Source: Halochromatium roseum
GTDB taxonomy: Bacteria; Pseudomonadota; Gammaproteobacteria; Chromatiales; Chromatiaceae
Reading direction: 5' to 3'
NCBI RefSeq assembly: GCF_016653315.1
Contig: NZ_NHSH01000040.1
Span: 97,143 to 161,142, forward strand
Length of the DNA stretch: 64,000 nt
Shown here: positions 8,050 to 16,158 of the stretch, one piece after another
How positions within the stretch are numbered: the stretch's first letter is position 1
Layout of the letters: the number at the start of each line of letters is the position of its first letter
Notes under the pieces: generated by a model
What the model was told of the DNA's origin: nothing
The model's input: the letters and a program-made list of their open reading frames with translations, nothing else
Database searches by the model: none
Position numbers and translations under genes: made by a program

Positions 8050-9048
8050 ATGAAGGCGATCCAGATGCGTGAGCCCGGTGGGCCAGATGTGTTAACACTG
8101 GTGGAACTGCCGGCGCCGGAGATCCGCTCGGCAACTGAGGTCTTGGTCCGCCTTGAGGCGGCCGGGGTCAATCCCGTTGATACCAAGATACGCGCGCGCG
8201 GTACCCTGGTGCCCGAGACCCTGACGGCGGTGCTGGGTTGTGATGGTGCTGGCGTGGTCGAGGCCGTTGGCGAGGGCGTCACGCGCTTTCAGCCCGGCGA
8301 TGCGGTTTGGTTCTGTCATGGGGGACTAGGTGGACCGCACGGCAATTATGCCGAGTATATCGTTGTCGACGAGCGTATCGCTCAGCCTAAGCCGGCGTCA
8401 CTCGATTTCGTCCAAGCCGCTGCCGCCCCGCTCGTTCTGATCACGGCTTGGGAAGCGCTCTATGATCGCGCTGCACTCCATGCGGGACAACGCGTTCTGA
8501 TCCACGCCGGTGCTGGCGGTGTTGGCCATGTCGCGATTCAGCTCGCCTGCCTGGCTGGGGCTCGGGTTGCAACCACGGTGAGCAGCGCGGAAAAGGCGCG
8601 TTTTGTGCAGGATCTCGGCGCCGATTACACGATCAACTACCGGGAAGAGTCGCTCCGCGATGGCCTTGCCGACTGGACCGAGGGCCGCGGTGTAGATGTT
8701 GCGTTCGACACCGTTGGGCCGGCCGTCTTCCGCGAGACCATCCCGTTGATGGCGGTTTACGGAGACTTGGTGACGATCCTCGATCCCGGTCCTGATCTCG
8801 ATCTGAAAGAGGCGCGTAACCGCAACCTGCGCCTCAGCCTCGAGCTGATGTTGACCCCGCAGCTTGGTGGTTTGACGGATGCCCTCGACCATCAAGGCGA
8901 GATCCTGCGTCGCTGTGGTGAGCTGTTCGACGCTGGCAAGCTGCGCATTCAGGTTGCCGAGAGTTTCCCGCTCGAGCAAGCGGCCGCTGCACACCGTCGG
9001 CTCGAGGCCGGTGGCGCGATGGGCAAATATGTCCTACGCATGAGCTGA
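8050..9048 (+). CDS. Zinc-type alcohol dehydrogenase/quinone oxidoreductase (MDR superfamily)
   Basis: A 332-residue medium-chain reductase with the GroES-like N-terminal domain (ATEVLVRLEAAGVNPVDTKIR near 35, GCDGAGVVEAVGEGV near 65) and a Rossmann domain (VLIHAGAGGVGHVAIQLA near 150, the NADP(H)-binding AxxGGVG signature). The structural and catalytic zinc cysteines of true alcohol dehydrogenases are absent, pointing to the quinone oxidoreductase branch that reduces quinones or enones with NADPH. GAGGAGG seven bases before the ATG fixes the start. The next gene begins seven bases after its stop, so the two may be cotranscribed although no functional link is obvious. Confidence 0.85.
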   Translation: MKAIQMREPGGPDVLTLVELPAPEIRSATEVLVRLEAAGVNPVDTKIRARGTLVPETLTAVLGCDGAGVVEAVGEGVTRFQPGDAVWFCHGGLGGPHGNYAEYIVVDERIAQPKPASLDFVQAAAAPLVLITAWEALYDRAALHAGQRVLIHAGAGGVGHVAIQLACLAGARVATTVSSAEKARFVQDLGADYTINYREESLRDGLADWTEGRGVDVAFDTVGPAVFRETIPLMAVYGDLVTILDPGPDLDLKEARNRNLRLSLELMLTPQLGGLTDALDHQGEILRRCGELFDAGKLRIQVAESFPLEQAAAAHRRLEAGGAMGKYVLRMS

Positions 9049-9055
9049 GCGACCG

Positions 9056-9976
9056 ATGTCGGAGTCCACCGAGAAGTGGGAGCAAGCCGTGACAGAGCAA
9101 GCCGTGACAGAGCAAGCCGTTCTGGAACAAGCCGAGCGAGACCAAGGCCTGCTAGGGCAGTCCTTGCGAGATCAGGCGGTTCCCGAGCAAGCCTCGGCAG
9201 ACGATGTTTTGCTAAATCCGGCCGCGCGAGATCAGACCGGGCCAGCCCTGCCGCGCCCGCCCAAGTCGCTGCTGCGGCAGGTCGGTCGCGCAATTGCGGA
9301 CTTCGGCATGATCCGCGACGGCGACCGCATCCTGCTCGGGGTTTCGGGCGGTAAGGATTCGTTGTCTCTGCTTGAGGTGCTGCGGCATCTTCGCAGCTAC
9401 GCCCCGGTGCGCTTCGAGCTTGCGGTGTTGACCATCGACCCTGAGGTGCCTGGTTTTGATCCCGCGCCCCTCACCGACTGGTACCAGCAGCGCGGCTTGC
9501 CCTGGTACTACGAGCGGCAGCCGATCATGGAACAGGCACGCGCGCACATGGACGGCGATTCATTTTGCGCCTACTGCGCCCGGATGAAGCGCGGCATCAT
9601 GTATCGACTCTGCCGCGCTCACGGCTATAACGTCCTTGCGCTCGGGCAGCACCTCGACGACCTTGCCGAGAGCCTGATGTTGTCGATGTTTCATGGTGGC
9701 CAGTTGCGGACCATGAAGGCGCATTACCGCAACGACGCCGGCGACGTCCGGATCATCCGGCCGTTGGTCTATTGCCGCGAGCGGCAGATGCGTGACTTCG
9801 CCCTTCATGCCGGGCTGCCAGTGGTGCCCGACAGCTGCCCGGCCTGCTTTCAGATGCCGACCCGACGCGAGCACATGAAGGCGCTGTTGGCGCGCGAAGA
9901 AGCCGATCATCCACAGCTGTTTGCCAGCCTGCTTCGCGCCATGCGTCCGCTGCTGCGTGAGGGGCCGGTCGACTGA
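9056..9976 (+). CDS. ttcA: TtcA-like tRNA 2-thiolation ATPase with pentapeptide-repeat N-terminal extension
   Basis: The core (about residues 68-306) is an N-type ATP pyrophosphatase: PP-loop LLGVSGGKDSLSLLE near 100 and SFCAYCARMKRGIMYRLC near 170, whose CxxC matches the iron-sulfur cysteines of TtcA, the enzyme that thiolates cytidine 32 of certain tRNAs. GQHLDDLAESLML near 200 is another family block. The C-terminal Cys pair appears as DSCPACFQMPTRREH rather than the usual CxxC context, so a paralogue with a different tRNA substrate is possible. The first 60 or so residues are unusual: a period-five repeat (EQAVT EQAVT EQAVL EQAER then degenerate) encoded by 15-base tandem repeats. The start is uncertain, since no good Shine-Dalgarno sequence precedes 9056. 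Confidence 0.8.
   Translation: MSESTEKWEQAVTEQAVTEQAVLEQAERDQGLLGQSLRDQAVPEQASADDVLLNPAARDQTGPALPRPPKSLLRQVGRAIADFGMIRDGDRILLGVSGGKDSLSLLEVLRHLRSYAPVRFELAVLTIDPEVPGFDPAPLTDWYQQRGLPWYYERQPIMEQARAHMDGDSFCAYCARMKRGIMYRLCRAHGYNVLALGQHLDDLAESLMLSMFHGGQLRTMKAHYRNDAGDVRIIRPLVYCRERQMRDFALHAGLPVVPDSCPACFQMPTRREHMKALLAREEADHPQLFASLLRAMRPLLREGPVD
9080..9139 (+). repeat. 15-base tandem repeat encoding pentapeptides in the TtcA-like gene
   Basis: The unit GAGCAAGCCGTGACA is present twice identically (9080-9094, 9095-9109), then as two diverging copies (9110-9124, 9125-9139); a five-residue periodicity with acidic first residue persists to about 9240 in the protein. It lies entirely in the N-terminal extension that normal TtcA proteins lack. 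Confidence 0.9.
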
Positions 9977-10216
9977 GCCGGTTTGCCGCTTGCTGTCGCG
10001 GCCTCGATTTGCCCGGCTTGTCACAGAATCAGACGGGATGGCGCAGAAAAAAACGAAATTTCGACTAGGCTTAGCGTGAACCAAGCGCTCCATCGTCCTG
10101 AGTGGCGAGGCGCTATCTTGAGTCAGCAAATATGATACCGGGGCGCTTGAGTTGAAGCGCGGGCGGCCCGGTCATCAAAGATGGTTGGTCGGCCATCATG
10201 GCCCGGAGGCCCAGCA

Positions 10217-10834
10217 ATGATCACTGCCGAGCGTCGTGCGACGCCAATCTCCGAGCCGCCCCGCTTTGAGGTCGCTGAGGAGTGTGTGGTCTTCGCGCTC
10301 TGCGCTCAGACCTACGCCGTTGCCGCAGACCGGCTACTGAGCTGCTTGTCCCTGCCGCGCCTGACCGCGCTCGATGATACTCCGCCTTATCTGATGGGCG
10401 CCTTCGATCTTCGTGGTGTGCTCGCGCCGGTAGTGAGCCCGGCCGTGCTCGGAGGTGCGCCGTTGCAGCCTGCTGCCAGCAGTGATCTCCTGATCGTGCT
10501 TGAGGCAGATGGTGACCCACTCGCATTGCATGCGGATACCCTGCTTGGGATCGAGCCGCTTTGTGCTCAACCCTGGGACCGTCGACCGGTCTCGGCAGGC
10601 ACCTTGCAGATCAGGTTGAGTGGCGGTCGGGCGCAGTTTATCGATCCATCGCTGATCGAGCTGGTCGCTGACACACAAGGCTCGGCAGATCAGTCCGCCG
10701 ATGAACGCTTGCTGGATTTTGAGCGCGAGCTTGATGCCAGTGCCCTGGCCTTGCTGGAGAGGCGCGCCGAGCGTTATCGGAGCTTGGCGCGGGTCGTCAG
10801 TGGTCACCGCCGATGGGCTAAGCTGAATGCTTAG
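10217..10834 (+). CDS. CheW-like domain protein
   Basis: The protein (205 residues from this start) carries a CheW-like SH3-type fold: CVVFALCAQTYAVAADRLLSCL near residue 22, YLMGAFDLRGVLAPVVSPAVL near 58 (matching the G..N.RG...PV.DL core) and ALHADTLLGIEPL near 107. CheW proteins couple chemoreceptors to CheA; some act with type IV pili or second-messenger systems. The C-terminal 40 residues form a charged helix (DERLLDFERELDASALALLERRAERYRSL). The ATG at 10217 is chosen over 10181 because GGAGG sits seven bases before it. No cheA or receptor gene is adjacent. Its TAG stop (10832-10834) overlaps the first bases of a dispersed palindromic repeat. Confidence 0.75.
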   Translation: MITAERRATPISEPPRFEVAEECVVFALCAQTYAVAADRLLSCLSLPRLTALDDTPPYLMGAFDLRGVLAPVVSPAVLGGAPLQPAASSDLLIVLEADGDPLALHADTLLGIEPLCAQPWDRRPVSAGTLQIRLSGGRAQFIDPSLIELVADTQGSADQSADERLLDFERELDASALALLERRAERYRSLARVVSGHRRWAKLNA

Positions 10835-10915
10835 TGGCTGTCCACTTTCTACTTACCGATGATCGCTCAACACTGGCCATAAAAATCGGGAAGAAGTTGA
10901 TGGATACTTTCTTAG
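10833..10915. repeat. Dispersed ~82-base palindromic repeat, copy 1
   Basis: This intergenic element lies between convergent cheW-like and phosphohexomutase genes. Left arm CTGTCCACTTTCTACTT and right arm ATCGGGAAGAAGTTGATGG are imperfect inverted repeats around a central 30-odd bases. The same element recurs at 14051-14132 and 51973-52054. Both flanking stop codons fall within its terminal bases. It could be a bidirectional terminator, a REP/BIME-like sequence or a small non-autonomous transposon. Confidence 0.85.
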
Positions 10916-12399
10916 CTGCGCCAACCCTCTAGGATCGCCAGGCAACGCTGGTTGAGGTTCCGCGCCCGCTCGGGGCTGTCGGCCTCAGTGTAGGCCCGCA
11001 GCTCCGGCGCATTGCCGGACGGGCGCAGATGCAGGATATCTCCACTGGCTAGTGTCATACGGATGCCGTCGGTCTGATCGACCTCCACAACCGGCCCAAA
11101 CTCAGCGCTGAAGACCTGATCGAGGGCGGCACGATCGGCGGCTAGGTTGCCGGTCTGGAAGGCGGCAAAGCGCTCCGCGCTCAGCGTCGTCGGGAACTCT
11201 TTGAGGCGATCGCTGTAGGTAAAGCGCTGCGGGAGTGACTTGGCGAGCGCCGACAGCGGTTGCTGGTGAGCGCGCGCGGCGCCGATCAGCGTGACCGCGA
11301 CGATCACCGCATCCCGTGTTGGCAGCGCTGGCAAGACGCGGCCTTCGCGCTCAAGGTCGGAGTCGGTCAGGAAACCGCCGTTCGCCTCATAACCAACCAC
11401 CGGAGCGATCCCCCGCGCCGACAATGATTGCATGCCGGCGATCACATAGGGTGAGCCGATGCGGGTGCGCAGTGTCTCGCTGAACCAGCCGCTGGCTTCT
11501 AGTGCGGTATTGGAGCTGATCGGCGTTACCACCGCGGCGGCGCCTAGGGCCTGTGCGCAGAGCACTCCAGCGATATCGCCGCGTAGCCACGCGCCCTGCT
11601 CGTCGCCGACCAGGGGGCGGTCGCCGTCGCCATCGGTTGAGACCAGCGCCGCGAGCCGCCCGTCTGCGGCCCAGGCGCGGGCGAGGGCGATATCTTCGGC
11701 CCGGATCGCTTCGGTGTCGACCGGCAGGAAGGTCTCGGAGAAGCCGAGGCGCTCAACCTCGGCGCCGAGCCCGGTGAGAATCCGAAATAGGGCATCGCGA
11801 GCGACGCTGGAGTGTTCGTAGAGGCCAATGCGCAGGCCGGCGAGCCAGTCAGCCGGGAAGAAGTCGAGATAGCGTGCGATATAGTGCTCGAATGCGGCCG
11901 GATTCTCCGGCGGCAGGGCACTGTGCTGCGGGTCGGTGAAGGCGCCAGCCGCGTCGAATAGCCCATCGGGTAGCACGATCTGCTGCGCTCGAATGCCTTC
12001 CTCATCTGCCTTCAGGATCTCTCCGCTGCGCAGATTGAACTTGATGCCGTTGCGGTCATCGGGGATATGACTGCCGGTCACCATCATCGTCGGCCAACCC
12101 TGGGCGATGCCATAGGCCGTGACGGCTGGCGTTGGGATACGGCCGAGGTAATGGGCTTTGCAGCCGCAGTCGCTGACCGCCTTGGCGCAGGCGCCCAGGA
12201 TGCGCTCTGTGCTAGCGCGAAAATCGCCCGCAAGTCCGATATCGGCGCCTACCGATAAGGCTCCCGTGCCGAGCAGGTGGCGCAAGAAGCCTTGCGCATA
12301 GGCGTAACAGACCAGATCGGTCATGTCCTCGACGCGGCCCCGTGCGCCGCTCGTACCGAACTTAACGCCGGTTTCGGCCATCAAGTTGCCAATTTGCAT
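10912..12399 (-). CDS. Phosphohexomutase (phosphomannomutase/phosphoglucomutase family)
   Basis: A 495-residue alpha-D-phosphohexomutase expected to interconvert hexose 1- and 6-phosphates for sugar nucleotide synthesis. N-terminal FGTSGARG near residue 15, the phosphoserine loop MMVTGSHIPDDRNGIKF near residue 105 (the catalytic Ser is in TGSHIP, a variant of the common TASHNP), the metal loop STDGDGDRPLV near 255, and the substrate loop GYEANGGFL near 335 are all present, as is the phosphate-binding RPSGNAPELR near 465. ATG 12399 has GGGAGAG at good spacing. Whether glucose, mannose or glucosamine is the substrate cannot be decided. Its stop lies in the palindromic repeat downstream. Confidence 0.85.
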   Translation of the reverse strand: MQIGNLMAETGVKFGTSGARGRVEDMTDLVCYAYAQGFLRHLLGTGALSVGADIGLAGDFRASTERILGACAKAVSDCGCKAHYLGRIPTPAVTAYGIAQGWPTMMVTGSHIPDDRNGIKFNLRSGEILKADEEGIRAQQIVLPDGLFDAAGAFTDPQHSALPPENPAAFEHYIARYLDFFPADWLAGLRIGLYEHSSVARDALFRILTGLGAEVERLGFSETFLPVDTEAIRAEDIALARAWAADGRLAALVSTDGDGDRPLVGDEQGAWLRGDIAGVLCAQALGAAAVVTPISSNTALEASGWFSETLRTRIGSPYVIAGMQSLSARGIAPVVGYEANGGFLTDSDLEREGRVLPALPTRDAVIVAVTLIGAARAHQQPLSALAKSLPQRFTYSDRLKEFPTTLSAERFAAFQTGNLAADRAALDQVFSAEFGPVVEVDQTDGIRMTLASGDILHLRPSGNAPELRAYTEADSPERARNLNQRCLAILEGWRS

Positions 12400-12592
12400 G
12401 ATGCGCTCTCCCGCGTGCTTCTCTCGTCGCTCGAATTCCGCCATTCTATACGCTTGATGGCGATTGTCTCGGGTCTTCCGTGGTTACTGTGCCCGGCGGC
12501 CACTGACGTCGCTTTCTCGCTCCCGGCAACCGTGATATGGTCGCCGCGTCCTTCAATCCCTAAAGCAACCTAAGATGAGGAGTACCACCACG

Positions 12593-13279
12593 ATGTCTAA
12601 GAAATACTTTTTTCTGTCGGCCGTATCGGCCATGGCGCTGACCCTGAGTCTTGGCAGCGCTGCGCTGGCCCAAGAGGCTGCGGCCCCGGCGGCCCCAGCA
12701 GCGCCTGAGACCGCGCCCAGCGCTGAAACCGCGGCCCCCGAGCAGGCCGCCGCGTCGGAGGCGCCATCTGCCGATGCGATGGAAGCCATGCGTGCCGAGA
12801 TGCAGCAGCGCTACGAAGCGGCGATGGCGGAACGGGCAAAGCGCGTCGAGGAGATGCGTGCTAAGGCCGAGCAGCGTCGTAAAGAGATGCTCGAGCGCTA
12901 TGAGGCCTATCGCGAGACCATTGAGGCCATGAGCGAAGAGCAGAAGGAGGCGATTGCGGCCCTCTTTGGTGGTGCGGCTCAGCAGCCTGAGCGGCCGCCG
13001 ATGCCGCCGATGGGACCTGGCTACGGTCAGCCTCCTCATGGCGGTGGATACGGCTACGGACGCGGCTATCCTGGCCGGGGTTATCCGATGCACCCGCACT
13101 GTGGGGAGATGGGCGCTGACTGCCCGCGCATGCACCGGATGCCGCCGATGATGATGCGCGATATGCCTGAGATGCCGGAGATGCCCGCCATGCCGGACAT
13201 GCCGCCGATGCCAGAGCGTCCGGCCATGCCAGAGATGCCTGCTGCACCGGGCGTTGGTCCAGCAGCTTCGAGCAACTGA
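12593..13279 (+). CDS. Exported Met/Pro-rich protein with coiled-coil and Gly/Tyr segment
   Basis: I cannot name this 228-residue protein. It has a clear Sec signal peptide (KKYFFLSAVSAMALTLSLGS, cleavage near ALAQ-EA), an Ala/Pro linker, a charged helical stretch at about residues 60-120 (MRAEMQQRYEAAMAERAKR) ending in MSEEQKEAIAALFGG, a Gly/Tyr/Pro segment (GYGQPPHGGGYGYGRGYPG), and a tail with His, Cys and about ten MP dipeptides. The helical part with its SEEQ motif recalls Spy/CpxP/ZraP periplasmic metal or envelope-stress chaperones; the Gly/Tyr part recalls sulfur globule proteins of purple sulfur bacteria. Both are hypotheses. GAGGAG ten bases before ATG 12593 supports the start. Confidence 0.75.
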   Translation: MSKKYFFLSAVSAMALTLSLGSAALAQEAAAPAAPAAPETAPSAETAAPEQAAASEAPSADAMEAMRAEMQQRYEAAMAERAKRVEEMRAKAEQRRKEMLERYEAYRETIEAMSEEQKEAIAALFGGAAQQPERPPMPPMGPGYGQPPHGGGYGYGRGYPGRGYPMHPHCGEMGADCPRMHRMPPMMMRDMPEMPEMPAMPDMPPMPERPAMPEMPAAPGVGPAASSN

Positions 13280-13408
13280 TCAGCTACCGCTTGGCGGTTT
13301 CGAGACCCGACCGACCCAGTGGCGCCGCGGCGTTCTTGCCGAGGTGCGCTTGGGGCGGGTCTCGGGGCTGCCGTCGGTCCCTATCGTTGTCTTTTGTCGG
13401 AGTCCGGC

Positions 13409-13987
13409 ATGACCCTGATTCGCAATCTGCTCGCGTTGATCGGCGCGTTGACCTTGGTCGTTCTGCTCGCCGCCGCGATCTGGCTCGGTCCACGGCTCGC
13501 CAGTTTTGACCCGAAGTTCCTGCCGACCTACTCCACCTTCGCTGCAAATCTCCTCGCCACCGGCGACCCCGGCGGCGCTATGATGTGGTCGGTGCCGGTC
13601 GAAGATGGGCTGAGTGTCGATGAGGTGATCGATTCGCTTAAGAGCCTGGCGACCACGAATAATCTGCTCTTCGTTGGCGAATCGCCCTTTTATCAGCAGG
13701 TCGAGGCGGTGACGGGTGAGCCTTATCGCTACGTCAATTTCCTCTCGTTCTGCGATGCGCAAGTCGGCAAGCTGATGCTCGAGTACCGCAACCACTACAG
13801 TGGTTTCATGCCCTGTCGGATTGCATTGGTCGAAGACCGCGAGGGCCAGCTCTGGTTGTTCTCGATGAACCTCGATTTCATGATCTACGGCGGCAAGGAA
13901 CTTCCCGCCGAGCTGAAGCAGGAGGCTATCAGCGTTCGCGATACGTTACGTGGGATGATGGAAGGCGCTGCAGCTGGGGAGTTCTGA
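13409..13987 (+). CDS. Membrane-anchored DUF302 protein
   Basis: This 192-residue protein begins with a single hydrophobic helix (LLALIGALTLVVLLAAAIWL) that should anchor it to the inner membrane, with the DUF302 domain in the periplasm. The domain spans about residues 55-185 and includes DGLSVDEVIDSLKSLATTNNL, FLSFCDAQVGKLMLEY and MPCRIALVEDREGQLWLFSMNLDFMIYGG. DUF302 proteins are frequent in sulfur oxidisers, sometimes near sulfur-oxidation genes, but none are adjacent here. CGGAG six bases before ATG 13409 fixes the start; the longer frame from 13319 adds Arg-rich sequence of no recognisable kind. Confidence 0.85.
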   Translation: MTLIRNLLALIGALTLVVLLAAAIWLGPRLASFDPKFLPTYSTFAANLLATGDPGGAMMWSVPVEDGLSVDEVIDSLKSLATTNNLLFVGESPFYQQVEAVTGEPYRYVNFLSFCDAQVGKLMLEYRNHYSGFMPCRIALVEDREGQLWLFSMNLDFMIYGGKELPAELKQEAISVRDTLRGMMEGAAAGEF

Positions 13988-14050
13988 AGCCTTTTGCGCG
14001 TTCCTCGTAGACGACTGATACGGGCGCTCAAACAGGGTGAGATAGGCCTA

Positions 14051-14132
14051 AGTGGCTGCCCATGTTGTACTTCTCGAAAATCGCTCACCATGGGCCATCA
14101 AATCGGGAAGACGTTGATGGACAGTTACTAAG
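14051..14132. repeat. Dispersed ~82-base palindromic repeat, copy 2
   Basis: Located between the convergent DUF302 and engB genes. It begins AGTGGCTGCCCATGTTG and ends GATGGACAGTTACTAAG, with the conserved AATCGGGAAGACGTTGATGG right arm. The left arm is more diverged than in the other copies. Immediately downstream AGTGCAGTTCTA and AGTGCAGTCAC form a short direct repeat. Confidence 0.85.
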
Positions 14133-14166
14133 TGCAGTTCTAAGTGCAGTCACATGCGCTGGGCGG

Positions 14167-14835
14167 CTAAGTGTTCGGTGTGGTTGCTAGGTCAGCTTCT
14201 GCAACGGCTGCGGATGCCTGGGCTGGTAGGCCGAGCCAGTTCATGACCTGGTCTTGTGCTTGGTTTAGGCCAAGCCGGCTGACCGCGGAGAAGGCTATTA
14301 CCTGAACGGGCACTGGCGCGGCGGAGAGTGCCTTGCGGACCTCGTTGAGGTTGCGCGCAATCCCGCTACGCTTGAGCTTGTCGGCCTTGGTCAGCAGCAG
14401 CAGAAGTGGCAATCCGGCGGCGATGCCCCAGTCGATCATCTGCTGGTCGATAGCCGTCAATGGGTGGCGGATATCCATCACCACGACCAGTCCCTTAAGC
14501 GAGCTGCGGCGCTCGAGATAGCGCTCCATCAGCTGTTGCCAACGCCGTTTGATCGTGAGTGAGACCTTGGCGAAGCCGTAGCCGGGGAGGTCGACCAGCC
14601 GGCGCTCGTCGTCGAGCCGAAAGAACACCAACTGCTGTGTGCGCCCCGGCGTCTTACTCGTGCGCGCGAGGCCGTTTTGATGACAGATCGCGTTGATCGC
14701 GCTCGATTTTCCCGCATTCGAGCGGCCTGCGAAGGCGACCTCATAGCCACTGTCATCCGGGGTTGCAGCCAGGTCCGGCGCGGAGCTGAGGAAGACCGCG
14801 CGCTGGAAGAGCGGGTTGGTGATCGGCTCGTTCAT
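14167..14835 (-). CDS. engB: Ribosome biogenesis GTPase EngB (YihA/YsxC)
   Basis: A 222-residue TRAFAC-class GTPase required for large ribosomal subunit assembly. G1 [13 protein letters not shown] near residue 37, G2/switch region [11 protein letters not shown] near 63, G3 [10 protein letters not shown] near 80, G4 LTKADKLKR near 150 and G5-like AFSAVSRLG near 180 are all present. The ATG at 14835 overlaps the moaC stop in an ATGA arrangement, so translation is likely coupled; the longer frame is moaC sequence in a different phase. The C-terminus has a short Ala-rich extension. Confidence 0.95.
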   Translation of the reverse strand: MNEPITNPLFQRAVFLSSAPDLAATPDDSGYEVAFAGRSNAGKSSAINAICHQNGLARTSKTPGRTQQLVFFRLDDERRLVDLPGYGFAKVSLTIKRRWQQLMERYLERRSSLKGLVVVMDIRHPLTAIDQQMIDWGIAAGLPLLLLLTKADKLKRSGIARNLNEVRKALSAAPVPVQVIAFSAVSRLGLNQAQDQVMNWLGLPAQASAAVAEADLATTPNT

Positions 14836-15323
14836 GCGCTGCGTACCCAATGTCCGCTGCGCCCACCCTGCTTCTCGAGCAGTCGAACCTGATCGATGAC
14901 CATGCCGCGGTCGACAGCCTTGCACATGTCGTAGATCGTGAGCAGTGCGATCTGCACCGCGCACAGGGCTTCCATCTCAACCCCGGTGCGACCGCGCGTT
15001 GCGACCGTCACGCGGCAGAAGACGGCGGCGGTGGTGTTGGCTGTCGGCTGCTGCACTTCAAAGCTGCAATCGACCTTGGTCAAGGCCAATGGATGGCAGA
15101 GCGGGATCAGATCCGCGGTGCGCTTGGCGCCCATGATGCTGGCGATGCGGGCGATGCCGAGCACATCGCCCTTGGCATGACCGCCTTGCTCGATCAGACG
15201 CAGTGTCTCCGGCTGCATCCGGATGCAGCCCTCAGCTTGCGCGATGCGCTCAGTCTCCGGCTTGGCGCCGACATCGACCATCTGCGCCTCGCCGGCGCGG
15301 TTGAAATGCGTCAGTTCGTTCAC
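14832..15323 (-). CDS. moaC: Cyclic pyranopterin monophosphate synthase MoaC
   Basis: MoaC converts 3',8-cyclo-GTP to cyclic pyranopterin monophosphate, the first stable intermediate in molybdenum cofactor synthesis. Conserved blocks: [14 protein letters not shown] near residue 15, [19 protein letters not shown] near 50, [14 protein letters not shown] near 72, and [23 protein letters not shown] near 115 with DRGM following; the active-site Lys and His residues lie in these. I chose the GTG at 15323, which gives 163 residues as in homologues, over the ATG at 15371, which adds 16 residues of unlike sequence. It sits upstream of and overlaps engB. Confidence 0.95.
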   Translation of the reverse strand: MNELTHFNRAGEAQMVDVGAKPETERIAQAEGCIRMQPETLRLIEQGGHAKGDVLGIARIASIMGAKRTADLIPLCHPLALTKVDCSFEVQQPTANTTAAVFCRVTVATRGRTGVEMEALCAVQIALLTIYDMCKAVDRGMVIDQVRLLEKQGGRSGHWVRSA

Positions 15324-15531
15324 GTCGCCTGCCAGTTTGATCAGAAGATGGCGAAACCATAGCACGGGCAACTAACGCGTTGGCGTTGATCGACTACTAT
15401 TAAGCGAGGTGGTCGACTTAGGCGAGGTGGTCGACCGCGTTGCATTGCACTGGCTGCCGATGCGCTGGTCAGCGCTGGTCAGCCCAGGTCCAGCTGCACC
15501 GATCTCGCTTTTTCGATCTCTGGAGTGCCGT

Positions 15532-16107
15532 ATGAGCCTGACGCTGATCATCGTCCTGGTTGTGGCCCTGATCATCGGGCTCTACGCGGGTGCCATCTAC
15601 AACAACTTGGTGCGATTGAAGCATCAGGTCGCCAAGGCCTGGTCGAATATCGATGTCGTGCTCAAGCAGCGTCACGATGAGCTGCCGAATCTGGTCGCGG
15701 TCTGCCGTGAGTACATGCGCTACGAGCAAGAGACCTTGCAGCGCGTTGTCGAGGCGCGCTCGGCGGTCTCGTCGGCGCGCCAGCGCGGCGATGTGCGCGG
15801 TGTCGGTCAGGCCGAGGATGCTTTGCGGAGTGGGCTCGGTCAGCTCTTCGCGCTGGCGGAGCACTATCCAGACCTCAAGGCCAACGCCAGCTTTCAGCAG
15901 CTCTCGCAGCGGATCTCTTATCTCGAAGACAGCATTGCCGACCGTCGCGAGCTCTATAACGATAGCGTCAACGTCAACAACATGCGTATCGAACAGCTTC
16001 CGGATCTGTTGATCGCCCGCCTGTTCGCCTTCAAGCCCGTCGAGTTGTTGCAGTTCGCCGAGGCGCGCGAGGCGGTTGATGTGCGAGGCCTGTTTGGACG
16101 CCACTGA
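15532..16107 (+). CDS. LemA family protein
   Basis: This 191-residue protein has one N-terminal transmembrane helix (LTLIIVLVVALIIGLYAGAI) followed by the LemA helical bundle: YNNLVRLKHQVAKAWSNIDV, LKQRHDELPNLVAVCREYM and FQQLSQRISYLEDSIADRREL, then YNDSVNVNN. These are strongly conserved family blocks. GGAG six bases before ATG 15532 supports the start. It stands immediately upstream of a GIDE-domain gene, a frequent pairing in proteobacteria thought to be related to membrane or envelope stress. The precise biochemical role of LemA is unknown. Confidence 0.9.
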   Translation: MSLTLIIVLVVALIIGLYAGAIYNNLVRLKHQVAKAWSNIDVVLKQRHDELPNLVAVCREYMRYEQETLQRVVEARSAVSSARQRGDVRGVGQAEDALRSGLGQLFALAEHYPDLKANASFQQLSQRISYLEDSIADRRELYNDSVNVNNMRIEQLPDLLIARLFAFKPVELLQFAEAREAVDVRGLFGRH

Positions 16108-16158
16108 GCTGGCCGGCTCGATGCGGACAGCTGAACCAGCGGGCTCGGGCGTGAATCG

